IMG/VR virus record: IMGVR_UViG_3300020195_000080
Location: 1-38,278 of that record
Length of the DNA: 38,278 nucleotides
DNA from: a virus
Reading direction: 5' to 3' (one strand)
Position 1 is the stretch's first letter. Every line of letters begins with the position of its first letter. This document shows positions 6,278-13,652 of the stretch, piece by piece. The translations under genes were made by a program, and so were the position numbers. The notes beneath the pieces were generated by a model. That model was given only the letters and a program-made list of their open reading frames with translations. It did not search any database and had not been told where the DNA came from.

Positions 6278-6762
6278 TGTCTAACAGCAAACAACAAGCC
6301 GTCGAAGATATCCGAAAGCTTGCTCGTCAATTCAAAGGTCTCATCGAATTCGCAGACGAGATCGAATCGGTTGGCTCGTTAGAGCGAGCCGCCAACGAAG
6401 CAAGCAATCGCATTGAGAAATATAAGAGCGACGAAGAAGAAGCGGCGAAGTCTTATCTATTGGCTAAACAAAAGTCAGACGACCAGCAAGCTCACGCCGA
6501 CATGCAGATCGATGAGGCCAATGAGAAGGCTGAGAAGATCATTGCATTCGCAGGCGAGAAGGCCGCAAGCCACATGGCCGACGCTCAGATCAAAGCTCAA
6601 ACTGTGAAAGCAGAAGCCGAACTATATCGCGCGAAAGTTTTAGGGGAAGTGAAAGCCTTGGAGTCAGAGCGACTCGTGATGGTTCAAGAGAAGGCAGAGT
6701 TAGGGGCAGTTCTAAGCGGACTTAAATCAGAGCTAGAAGCGCTGAAGAAACGGATCAGCTAA
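6277..6762 (+). CDS. coiled-coil protein of unknown function
   Basis: The ATG at 6277, behind a GGAG ribosome binding site, gives 161 residues; the frame is open further upstream but inside the previous gene. Nearly the whole sequence is charged helix with heptad character (EDIRKLARQFKGLIEFADEI, NEKAEKIIAFAGEKAASHM, SLKSE-like tail with SELEALKKR). There are no cysteines and no catalytic motif. Coiled-coil proteins between portal and scaffold genes are common in phages, but this one is not identified. It overlaps the next start by one base. Confidence 0.65.
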   Translation: MSNSKQQAVEDIRKLARQFKGLIEFADEIESVGSLERAANEASNRIEKYKSDEEEAAKSYLLAKQKSDDQQAHADMQIDEANEKAEKIIAFAGEKAASHMADAQIKAQTVKAEAELYRAKVLGEVKALESERLVMVQEKAELGAVLSGLKSELEALKKRIS

Positions 6763-7169
6763 TGTCTTTTTCAAACGCTGCCGAAACGGCAATCAATAGC
6801 TACATCTTTGTTGGAACCGCAGTCGGTTGGAACGCGAACACTGACCTTTGGTTATCGCTCCACACGGCTGACCCAGGTGAGGCCGGAACTGCTGTAACGA
6901 GCGAGGCGACCTATACGAGCTACGCTCGAGTCGCAGTCGAAAGAGCGACGGCTTTTACTGTCGCAGGCGCAACGGTTACAAACGCAGCGCTCGTGCAGTT
7001 TCCAACGTCGACGGGCGGCTCAAACATCGTGACCCACGTCGGGATTGTTTCAACAACATCCGGCGCGGGGACTCTCATTTTATCAGGCGCTTTGAACGCG
7101 TCACAGACAATCTCCTCAGGAAATCAGCCGCAGTTTGCTGCGACGACTTTGGTCTTCACACTCGATTAA
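6762..7169 (+). CDS. virion-type protein of the Gp80-like kind
   Basis: The 135-residue protein is beta-rich and starts with SFSNAAETAINSYIFVGTA, followed by LWLSLHTADPGEAGTAVTSE, SYARVAVERATAF, and VTHVGIVSTTSGAGTLILSG. The signature L.LHT.DPGE.G....E....YAR......F and the ITH.GI....G G..L..G continuation recur in small phage tail or decoration-type proteins (often labelled Gp80-like or putative tail fibre). The exact location in the virion is not known. TAATG overlap with the previous gene shows coupled translation. Confidence 0.7.
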   Translation: MSFSNAAETAINSYIFVGTAVGWNANTDLWLSLHTADPGEAGTAVTSEATYTSYARVAVERATAFTVAGATVTNAALVQFPTSTGGSNIVTHVGIVSTTSGAGTLILSGALNASQTISSGNQPQFAATTLVFTLD

Positions 7170-7180
7170 GGGGTTACGTT

Positions 7181-8026
7181 TTGGGCTTTGCGTCGTTCAA
7201 AGAATTCAGAGAAGCCGTTGTCGATGGTGGCAAAAACCACTTCGCATCGTTTCGTAAAACCTCCGCCATCGTTACGACGGCCGGGGTTTGGTGCGATCTC
7301 TCGACGACGCCAGGTCATCCGGTAACAAATTTCTATGCGAGCACGCCACTTGCTGCCGCAACACTTCTCGCGAGAGAAGGCATTCAACATGGATCTGATC
7401 AAACGCCCGATAAAAAGTTTTTAAAGCGTTTAACCGCAATGAGTTCGCTCGCGCGGGTCAATCTTTTACTCATGGACTATCTTCTTTATTATCCGTTTAT
7501 CGACGGCGACGCGGCTGAAGAACAACTCTTCGATAACACCGTAACACTTCCACGTTTTACAACTGGGGATGGTGTTCAAGCTTTTGTTGTATCGCAAGGC
7601 GCCTTCACTGGTGGCGCTCGGTTCTATATTCGCTATACGAATCAAGACGGCGTTACAAACAGAACAAGCGCTACTTGCACGAGTAATTCGACCGCTGTGT
7701 CTGGGGAACTTATCACGTCTGGTGTCGCGGCTGGGAACTTCGGCTGGAACATTCCGCTGCAACAAGGTGATTCCGGGATTCGATCGGTCGAGGGCTTCAC
7801 ATTCTTGACCGCCAATGGTGGCATTTTTGCGCTTGTGCTCGCTGTGCCGCTCGGCTCACTCGCAATTCGCGAAGCCAATGTACCCGCAGAAAAAGACTTC
7901 ATAACTGAAAACGGGCTAGCGCTGCCCGAAATTAAAGACGGCGCGTACTTAAATTTTTTGGCATTGCCGAGTGGCTCACTAGCCACTGTCCCAGTGTATG
8001 GGTCTATCGGCGTGGTATGGGGTTAA
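7181..8026 (+). CDS. probable virion protein, paralogue of the next gene
   Basis: A TTG start (7181) is supported by an AAGGGG ribosome binding site and by the match of its first residues MGFASFKEF to MGFSSADDM of the following protein. The 281-residue product shares several blocks with its neighbour: LSTTPGHP versus LSTLPGSP, a YYPFID versus AYPYLN segment, TLPRFTTGDGVQAFVVS versus TLPRYTSGAGVKAFVVS, and QQGDSGIRSVEGFTFLTANG versus a matching later block. I do not recognise an enzyme motif. Two copies beside other beta-rich proteins suggest virion surface or tail components. Confidence 0.7.
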   Translation: MGFASFKEFREAVVDGGKNHFASFRKTSAIVTTAGVWCDLSTTPGHPVTNFYASTPLAAATLLAREGIQHGSDQTPDKKFLKRLTAMSSLARVNLLLMDYLLYYPFIDGDAAEEQLFDNTVTLPRFTTGDGVQAFVVSQGAFTGGARFYIRYTNQDGVTNRTSATCTSNSTAVSGELITSGVAAGNFGWNIPLQQGDSGIRSVEGFTFLTANGGIFALVLAVPLGSLAIREANVPAEKDFITENGLALPEIKDGAYLNFLALPSGSLATVPVYGSIGVVWG

Positions 8027-8029
8027 TGA

Positions 8030-9301
8030 ATGGGATTTTCTAGCGCAGACGACATGATTTCAGAGCTAACGACTGGCGGGAAAAAGTTTCGCACGAACTT
8101 AAATAAGATCACGCAAATTACGACAGCATATGCTGCTGGGCGCGCTTATGATCTTTCAACTCTCCCCGGTTCGCCGGATCGTCTCGGTTACGGTGAGCAC
8201 TTGATTAACTCATTTGCGCCAACATCACTTTTCAATTGGACAGCAGACGGCACAGGCTTCGCTGGCACTAGCGGTTTCGTTAAAACGTCCGGCTCGGCCA
8301 CGACTCTGACTGCTGACTCTCAAAACATTGCAATTGTTAGTGGTCGCTTTTACCGCGTGCAATTCACGGTGTCTGCCTACACTTCTTCAAACATATTCTT
8401 CACGTTAGGTGGCGTCACAGGAACAAACCGTGCGGCTACCGGCACCTTTGTTGAAATCATCACAGCAGCGTCGACTGCGGGCTTTGTTTTAAACGCGTCG
8501 GTCGCGACAGGCGTTTGGACTATAACCAACATCTCAATTGTTGAATGGGGTGCAAACGCAGGCGATCAGCCAATGTTTCAACCGCTTACGGCAAGCAATT
8601 CGCCTGCTGCATATCATGGCGGCGCTGTTGCGGCCGATACAAAGCACTTACTCACGGCAGGGATGATGACGACTGCTGCTACAGGCGTCGGTCAATTTCT
8701 TATCGTTGATCTTCTCGGAGCATATCCCTACTTAAATGCCAATCTTGCGACCATTCAAACTTGCTATAATACGAACACGCTCCCGCGATATACTTCGGGC
8801 GCTGGCGTAAAAGCGTTTGTTGTTTCCGCAGGCACTGGATACGTGAGCTCGACAACTCCCACTGCGGTTGGTGCAACGCCTCAAACCGTCTCGATGGTTT
8901 ATACAAATTCAGGCGACACTGGCTCACGGCAAATGCCGTTCACGGTTGCTTGTACAGCGTCGGCGATTCAAGGACACATTACTCACGCTGGTATCGCGGC
9001 AAACAACTACTTTCCCCTTCCAATGGCCAATGGCGACGCTGGTATAAAATCTATTCAGAGCATCACGTTTAGTGCGGGAAGCGGCACGGCAGGGACGTAT
9101 CATCATATGGTTCTATATAAAGAGCTTGCGATGATTCCAGTCCCCGCGGCGAACGTTTACTACGAGCGCGATTTTGTAAACATGATTCCAAGTTTAGAGC
9201 GCGTCGTTGACGGTGCAGTGCTTGGTCTAATCTATATCGCTGGCGGCGCAACCGTAGCGTCTACGACATTCCTCGGTCACATCGAAGTTGGCTGGGGCTG
9301 A
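8030..9301 (+). CDS. probable virion protein with an inserted domain, paralogue of the previous gene
   Basis: At 423 residues this protein is about 140 residues longer than its paralogue. The extra length is mainly a beta-rich insert near residues 60-175 (FNWTADGTGFAGTSGFVKTS, RFYRVQFTVSAYTSSN, GVWTITNISIVEWGA), which looks like a small carbohydrate-binding-type beta-sandwich. The shared core returns at AYPYLN and TLPRYTSGAGVKAFVVSAG and runs to the C terminus (both proteins end in GVVWG or VGWG). The stop overlaps the next start by one base. The carbohydrate-binding reading is inference from the strand pattern. Confidence 0.7.
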   Translation: MGFSSADDMISELTTGGKKFRTNLNKITQITTAYAAGRAYDLSTLPGSPDRLGYGEHLINSFAPTSLFNWTADGTGFAGTSGFVKTSGSATTLTADSQNIAIVSGRFYRVQFTVSAYTSSNIFFTLGGVTGTNRAATGTFVEIITAASTAGFVLNASVATGVWTITNISIVEWGANAGDQPMFQPLTASNSPAAYHGGAVAADTKHLLTAGMMTTAATGVGQFLIVDLLGAYPYLNANLATIQTCYNTNTLPRYTSGAGVKAFVVSAGTGYVSSTTPTAVGATPQTVSMVYTNSGDTGSRQMPFTVACTASAIQGHITHAGIAANNYFPLPMANGDAGIKSIQSITFSAGSGTAGTYHHMVLYKELAMIPVPAANVYYERDFVNMIPSLERVVDGAVLGLIYIAGGATVASTTFLGHIEVGWG

Positions 9302-10089
9302 TGGCTTTAATCGGTAATCACTCTCTAATCAACCGCGTGATCAATCGCCAGTTCGCTGGCGGTGTTTCATCGGGGTATAGCGAATGCTATGCCGAAGCAG
9401 GATGCCTACAGAACCGCACCTATGGAGGTTTCGATTCATTCGCTGCGACGCCCGTTGGCTACACACATCCGATCGCTTGGGTTCTGCCGAGAAAGTCGGG
9501 CGGACTTGCTTCGTTTCAACAATTAACGGCAAGCGGTACTGTTACTAATGCGCCTCTAGCGAGAGGCATCAACCTTATAGCGGACGCTTTAGCCGCTTCG
9601 GTTTCAACTACAAGTGCAGCTCTTGCGCTTATCGTTGGCCTTGAGGCAGCAATCACGGCAAGCGGAACAGTTACCTCTGCGGATCTAGCGCTTGCGCTTC
9701 AGCTTCAGGCTTCGATCACGGCAAGCGGAACAGTTACCTCTGCGGATCTAGGAAGTATTCTAAATCTAATAGCGTCCTTAAGCGCTTCGGGTGTTTTAAC
9801 AAACGCTGGAATCGTAACCCTTATCAACCTTTCAGCGGACATTTCATCAAACACCGCGCTTAGCCCTGAGACTCTTGCTACTTCTCTACTAGATAATAGC
9901 GACATTGAGACTGGATATTCGATGCGCGAATCTTTGCGCCTAGTCTTATCGTCGGCAGCCGGAAAGCTCTCGGGCGCTGCAACCACGACGGTTACTATTA
10001 GAAACGTGACGGACGACAAGAACCGAATCGTCGCGACAGTTGATGCAAGCGGTAACCGATCCGCTGTCGCTTACGATGTGAGCGAATAA
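9301..10089 (+). CDS. repeat-containing phage structural protein
   Basis: The 262-residue protein has three parts. Residues 1-75 include IAWVLPRKSGGLASFQ. Residues 76-190 carry about five imperfect repeats of roughly 21 residues built on (T/S)ASGTVTSADLALALQLQA. Residues 195-262 form a C-terminal domain (IETGYSMRESLRLVLSSAAG, TTTVTIRNVTDDKNRIVATV) that I recognise from many uncharacterised phage virion proteins. The repeats read as a hydrophobic, beta-helix-like or fibrous rod. It sits between accessory and head genes; the TAA overlaps the next ATG. Confidence 0.72.
   Translation: MALIGNHSLINRVINRQFAGGVSSGYSECYAEAGCLQNRTYGGFDSFAATPVGYTHPIAWVLPRKSGGLASFQQLTASGTVTNAPLARGINLIADALAASVSTTSAALALIVGLEAAITASGTVTSADLALALQLQASITASGTVTSADLGSILNLIASLSASGVLTNAGIVTLINLSADISSNTALSPETLATSLLDNSDIETGYSMRESLRLVLSSAAGKLSGAATTTVTIRNVTDDKNRIVATVDASGNRSAVAYDVSE
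9652..9751 (+). repeat. in-frame 63-bp tandem repeat with a 37-bp identical core
   Basis: Positions 9652-9688 and 9715-9751 are identical over 37 bases (starting ATCACGGCAAGCGG), a 63-bp period equal to 21 codons. This is the best conserved pair of the protein repeats and suggests recent duplication or gene conversion inside the gene. Confidence 0.85.
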
Positions 10090-10229
10090 TGTTTGCAGGA
10101 TCTTTCTTCCCTAAAACCATGTTTGCAGGATCCTTCTTCCCACCTGGCGGTGAGATAATTCCGATGGATCCAGAAGATCAAAGCGGTGGCTCGATCTATA
10201 TCGTGTATCGCAGAAGGCCTCGACGATGA
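10089..10229 (+). CDS. 46-residue protein with duplicated MFAGSFFP motif
   Basis: The frame starts at the ATG overlapping the previous TAA and ends at a TGA overlapping the next ATG (ATGA). The product contains MFAGSFFP twice (residues 1-8 and 11-18), encoded by near-identical 23-base copies at 10089-10111 and 10119-10141, then a short acidic middle and a basic end (VYRRRPRR). Small proteins starting with M(F)xGSFFP occur in other phages next to repeat-type structural genes. Tight overlaps on both sides support coding. Function unknown. Confidence 0.65.
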   Translation: MFAGSFFPKTMFAGSFFPPGGEIIPMDPEDQSGGSIYIVYRRRPRR

Positions 10230-10549
10230 GTCAGAAAGTAAACGCTTCAGATGAGAAGCAAGTAAAAGATCGCGATAGCAAAGAGCGCATGAAGCGGGAT
10301 GAATCCGTTGAAGATGTGCGCTTTCTGCTCGATCGACAGCAGGGCCGTAGGTTCATGTGGAGCCTTATCTCTTATTGCGGAGTTTATCAAGAGACGTTCT
10401 CTGGATCAGGGAACGCAGAAGTCACGGCGTTTAAAGAAGGCACTAGAAAAGTTGGGTTAAAGCTCATCGCTGACATCATCGATGCTAACCCGAACGCATA
10501 TTTACAAATGATGAAAGAAAACAATAAAGGAGAAGAAGCCAATGTCTGA
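10226..10549 (+). CDS. Bbp19-like phage protein
   Basis: This 107-residue protein has a charged N-terminal helix followed by RRFMWSLISYCGVYQETFSG, AFKEGTRKVGLKLIADII and a final helix. The pattern RRF.W.L...CGV...SF.....T.F.EG.R.VG..L....... matches the Bbp19 family of BPP-1-type phages, a small protein always found near scaffold and capsid genes. Its role in head assembly is presumed. The end overlaps the scaffold gene by 8 bases. Confidence 0.8.
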   Translation: MSQKVNASDEKQVKDRDSKERMKRDESVEDVRFLLDRQQGRRFMWSLISYCGVYQETFSGSGNAEVTAFKEGTRKVGLKLIADIIDANPNAYLQMMKENNKGEEANV

Positions 10550-11171
10550 AGTTACCCAATCCACACCAGCGGCCCCGGTCGCGACTGCGGAGCAAGCGAC
10601 ACCTGCACCCGTTAACCCAGCGGTGAGTACACCCGCGAAGGTTGAAGGACAGCCCGAGGCAACGGCAGCAGTAGCAACAACAGGTGAAATCCCATCGCTA
10701 GTTGCGCCCGAACCACAGAGGTTTGAGCTTAAACTTCCCGAGGGATCCATTCTAGACCAAAGCGCGGTTGAGCGTGTTTCAGCTTTTGCAAAAGAGATGA
10801 AGCTAACTCCAGAGGCAGCGCAAAAGGTTCTAGAGCAGGAGCACATGGTTCTAGAGGGTTATGCAAAAACTCTTGATGAGCAGTTCGCTGCAAAGAAGCA
10901 AGAATGGGCGACGCAGGCGTTTAGCGACAAGGAGTTAGGCGGGCCGCAGTTCAAAGAGAACATCGAGCTCGCTCACCGAGTTATAAAACGATTTGCTCCC
11001 CAAGAATTCATACAAGACTTAGAGAGTTCAGGGCTCGGGAATCACCCCGGTCTCTTAAAGACTTTCAATCGTCTTGGAAAAGCTATGTCGGAAGACAAGC
11101 TTGTTCAGCCAGGCGCTCAAGCTGGCGGGCAAAAATCTATAGAGGAACACCTCTATGGAAAACAAACATAA
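10542..11171 (+). CDS. capsid scaffolding protein
   Basis: The scaffold guides assembly of the prohead and is later removed. The 209-residue product has a proline/alanine/threonine-rich, probably unstructured N-terminal third (AAPVATAEQATPAPVNPAV), then helices with ERVSAFAKEMKLTPEAAQKVLEQE, a conserved block EWATQAFSDKELGG, and a C-terminal LLKTFNRLGKAMSEDKLV. This order is typical of scaffolds located immediately before the major capsid gene. An AGGAGAA ribosome binding site precedes the ATG. The assignment rests on composition, motif pattern and position. Confidence 0.85.
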   Translation: MSEVTQSTPAAPVATAEQATPAPVNPAVSTPAKVEGQPEATAAVATTGEIPSLVAPEPQRFELKLPEGSILDQSAVERVSAFAKEMKLTPEAAQKVLEQEHMVLEGYAKTLDEQFAAKKQEWATQAFSDKELGGPQFKENIELAHRVIKRFAPQEFIQDLESSGLGNHPGLLKTFNRLGKAMSEDKLVQPGAQAGGQKSIEEHLYGKQT

Positions 11172-11185
11172 AAGGAGAATTTTAA

Positions 11186-12184
11186 ATGGCTTTACTTAGT
11201 GCAGGAGCCGCAACGCTTTCGGATATGGCAAAACGGGTTGACCCAGATGGAAAGATCTCGGCAATCGTAGAACTTTTAGGTCAGTCAAACGAGATGCTTC
11301 TCGACATGCAGTTCATGGAAGGCAACCTGCCAACCGGACACCGCACGACAGTACGCACTGGTCTGCCGGCAGTCGCATGGCGTCTGCTCAACCAAGGCGT
11401 TGCAACATCGAAGAGCACAACGGCTCAAATCGATGAGCAGTGTGGAATGCTGGAAGCATGGTCAGAAGTCGATAAAGACTTGGCCGAGCTTAACGGCAAC
11501 ACTTCTTCGTTCAGACTCTCTGAAGGCCAGGCCTACATTGAATCAATGAACCAAGAGATGCAGCAAACTGTTATTTACGGAAACTCTGGAGTTGCACCAG
11601 AAGAGTTCACTGGTCTTTCGATCCGTTACTCGTTGGCGTCGGCAACAAGTGGACAGAACCTCATCAAAGCTGGTGGCTCGGGATCAGACAACTCTTCGAT
11701 CTGGCTCATCGGCTGGGGCGCGAACACTGTTGCCGGTATCTTTCCGAAAGGATCGAAAGCGGGTCTCGTGCATGAAGATCTCGGTCTTCAAACGGTTGAG
11801 GTTACTGCTGGTGTTGGCGGCAGTCGAATGCGCGCTTACCAAGATCACTGGCAGTGGAAGTGCGGTATTGCAGTAAAAGACTGGCGCTACGCAGTCCGTA
11901 TCTGCAACATCGATATTTCTAACCTCGTTGCGAAATCGTCGGCTGCTGACTTGGTCGATAAGATGATCATGGCAATGCACCGTATTCCGAACATCGCAAT
12001 GTGCAAACCAGCGTTCTACATGAACCGCACTTGCATTGAGATGTTAGACATCCAACGTCGTGACGACGCTCTGGGCGCTGGCATGTCTTACGGTGAAGTG
12101 GACGGCAAACGAACGATGTCATTCCGTGGCGTCCCAATTCGTTTGGTCGATCAACTTCTCGAGACAGAAGCAACCGTTTCGTAA
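11186..12184 (+). CDS. major capsid protein, BPP-1/epsilon15 GP7 type
   Basis: This protein of 332 residues begins ALLSAGAATLSDMAKRVDPDG and contains GHRTTVRTGLPAVAWRLLNQG, NQEMQQTVIYGNSGVAPEEFTGL and a long loop with SIWLIGWGANTVAGIFPKGS. The order matches the HK97-fold GP7-type major capsid proteins of BPP-1 and epsilon15-like phages. A strong AAGGAGA ribosome binding site lies 8 bases upstream, consistent with very high expression. It should form the icosahedral shell and be stabilised by the decoration protein encoded next. All expected parts are present. Confidence 0.93.
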   Translation: MALLSAGAATLSDMAKRVDPDGKISAIVELLGQSNEMLLDMQFMEGNLPTGHRTTVRTGLPAVAWRLLNQGVATSKSTTAQIDEQCGMLEAWSEVDKDLAELNGNTSSFRLSEGQAYIESMNQEMQQTVIYGNSGVAPEEFTGLSIRYSLASATSGQNLIKAGGSGSDNSSIWLIGWGANTVAGIFPKGSKAGLVHEDLGLQTVEVTAGVGGSRMRAYQDHWQWKCGIAVKDWRYAVRICNIDISNLVAKSSAADLVDKMIMAMHRIPNIAMCKPAFYMNRTCIEMLDIQRRDDALGAGMSYGEVDGKRTMSFRGVPIRLVDQLLETEATVS

Positions 12185-12190
12185 CCCATG

Positions 12191-12230
12191 CTAACAGGCA
12201 TTGGTTTTCTGTTTTGTTAGTTAACTTTTT
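12191..12230 (+). terminator. possible weak terminator or attenuator after the capsid gene
   Basis: CTAACA (12191-12196) can pair with TGTTAG (12215-12220), and an inner AACAG/CTGTT pairing is also possible. The stem is followed by TTAACTTTTT. The stem is short and AT-rich, so termination would be inefficient at best. Confidence 0.3.
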
Positions 12231-12244
12231 ATAGGAGCTTTAAA

Positions 12245-12682
12245 ATGTATATTGATGCACTTTTGCTACTTTCCGACGCGCAGGCTGTAACAGTCGACGC
12301 GAACTCAACGAACACGTTCGATAGTGGTCTTTCGACAAACGAAATTGGAACAGGCGAGCCACTTTGCTTAGTCCTCCAAGTTGATGTTGCTGCGGACTTC
12401 ACGTCGACTGATGAGACTTACGAGTTTCAAATCATCCAATCAACCGCTGCGGCTTTGACTTCGCCAGACATCTTGGTTCAGCGTTCGATCTTGGCGGCAG
12501 ATTTGACAATTGGATCGCTTCACTATCTTCCGATCCCCCCGGGGGCGAAGTCGAAGCGGTATCTCGGCGCCTACTACAATGTTGGCGGAACAACTCCGAC
12601 AATCACTGTGACCGCGTTCTTGCAGCCGATGTCGATGATCCAGCGTGATGTTGTTTATCCAGATGGTTTCACCATCTCTTAA
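12245..12682 (+). CDS. capsid decoration protein, Bbp16 type
   Basis: The 145-residue beta-rich protein begins MYIDALLLLSDAQAVTVDAN and contains GEPLCLVLQVDVAAD and GSLHYLPIPPGAKSKRYLGAYYNVGG. This pattern (MYID....LS..Q........S.N..D) matches the Bbp16 family, which forms the cementing or decoration layer on BPP-1-type heads. Position directly after the major capsid gene and a TAGGAGC ribosome binding site 9 bases upstream agree. Length is normal for the family. Confidence 0.88.
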   Translation: MYIDALLLLSDAQAVTVDANSTNTFDSGLSTNEIGTGEPLCLVLQVDVAADFTSTDETYEFQIIQSTAAALTSPDILVQRSILAADLTIGSLHYLPIPPGAKSKRYLGAYYNVGGTTPTITVTAFLQPMSMIQRDVVYPDGFTIS

Positions 12683-12696
12683 TAAGGAGTGAATGA

Positions 12697-12987
12697 ATGC
12701 AGGTCAAAGCGTTACGTCTAGGTTACTACAACCATATCCGAATCAAGCCGGGCGTCGTCTTCATTATGAGAGATGAAGACTATCGCCCCAAAGGTAAGGA
12801 TGGACAACCCCTCCTCGATCGCGAAGGGAAGCCTCGCGTTTGTTCTTGGGTGCAACCCTTTGATGCGCAGGCACCTCCGCAAAAGAAGAAAGCGACTAAG
12901 GGAAAGCGTGATCCAGATGTGATCAACGGGCCCGAAGAAGTGGAATCTTTTGAAGATCAAAAAGACGAATCAGACGATGTGATCTGA
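12697..12987 (+). CDS. small acidic-tailed protein of the head gene cluster
   Basis: This 96-residue protein starts MQVKALRLGYYNHIRIKPG, a short beta-strand region with FIMRDEDYRPKG, then a lysine-rich segment (PPQKKKATKGKRDP) and an acidic tail (EEVESFEDQKDESDD). The N-terminal pattern (V.A...GYY...RI.PG..F) is one I know from small phage proteins behind capsid genes; its role is unknown. An AAGGAGT site precedes it. A strong hairpin follows the stop, so it probably ends the head transcript. Confidence 0.65.
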   Translation: MQVKALRLGYYNHIRIKPGVVFIMRDEDYRPKGKDGQPLLDREGKPRVCSWVQPFDAQAPPQKKKATKGKRDPDVINGPEEVESFEDQKDESDDVI

Positions 12988-12993
12988 GTCGTT

Positions 12994-13022
12994 AGGGCGG
13001 GGCGCTTAGTTGGCCCCGCCCT
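12994..13022 (+). terminator. strong GC-rich hairpin between head and tail genes
   Basis: AGGGCGGGGC (12994-13003) and GCCCCGCCCT (13013-13022) form a perfect 10-bp stem with a 9-base loop, followed by CTATTTAGTTT. The T run is imperfect, so partial termination, RNA processing or 3'-end protection of the abundant capsid message are all plausible. Confidence 0.65.
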
Positions 13023-13043
13023 CTATTTAGTTTGGGGGCATGG

Positions 13044-13652
13044 ATGGCTTCATCAGATACTGTGATCGCTAACATGGCACTAGGCCATCTTGGCGTTGGG
13101 AAAGAGATTGCAAACTTAGAGACTGAGCGAAGCGCCGAAGCAGCTTCGTGTCGCAGGTATTATGAAGAAGCAAGGGACACAGTCCTTCGTTCTTTCAATT
13201 GGCCGTTTGCAACGAAGATCGAAGCCCTGGCACTTGTCGAAGAAGATCCCAACGATGACTGGGGTTACTCATATCAGTATCCATCTGGCTGCGTGAACCT
13301 TCGCCGCATCTTAAGCGGCATTCAACCAGAATCGCCGACCGATAGAATCGTTTATAGAATTGCGCAAGGCACATCTGGTCGATTGATATTTACGAATCAA
13401 CTAGACGCTCAAGTTGAATTTACGGTGAAGGTGACTGCGGCTGAAGAGTTCACCAACGATTTCACAATGGCGCTTTCATACCTTTTGGCCTCGCTTGTGG
13501 CGCCAACGCTTACAAAAGGTGACCCGTTTAAAATTAAAGCCGAGTGCTACAACTTCTTTCTAGCGTTCGTGAGCACTGCTCAAGCCAATGCTGTAAACGA
13601 AGAACAGCCAGATCTAGCGCCTGATTCTGAATTCATAAGGGCCAGACTGTGA
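13044..13652 (+). CDS. tail adaptor, tubular protein A type
   Basis: This 202-residue protein corresponds to T7 gp11-like adaptor proteins that join portal and nozzle. Evidence is the N-terminal ANMALGHLGVGKEIANLE, the sequence CRRYYEEARDTVLRSFNWPFAT, and YQYPSGCVNLRRI, all typical of the family. ATG 13044 fits the conserved N terminus and has GGGGG upstream; a TTG at 13032 would add four residues. The last bases overlap the next GTG. Length is normal. Confidence 0.88.
   Translation: MASSDTVIANMALGHLGVGKEIANLETERSAEAASCRRYYEEARDTVLRSFNWPFATKIEALALVEEDPNDDWGYSYQYPSGCVNLRRILSGIQPESPTDRIVYRIAQGTSGRLIFTNQLDAQVEFTVKVTAAEEFTNDFTMALSYLLASLVAPTLTKGDPFKIKAECYNFFLAFVSTAQANAVNEEQPDLAPDSEFIRARL

Noticed and set aside
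7181-10089. Possible diversity-generating retroelement, as in BPP-1
   Set aside because: No reverse transcriptase gene, no template repeat and no adenine-biased variable repeat were seen; the repeats here are ordinary tandem duplications.
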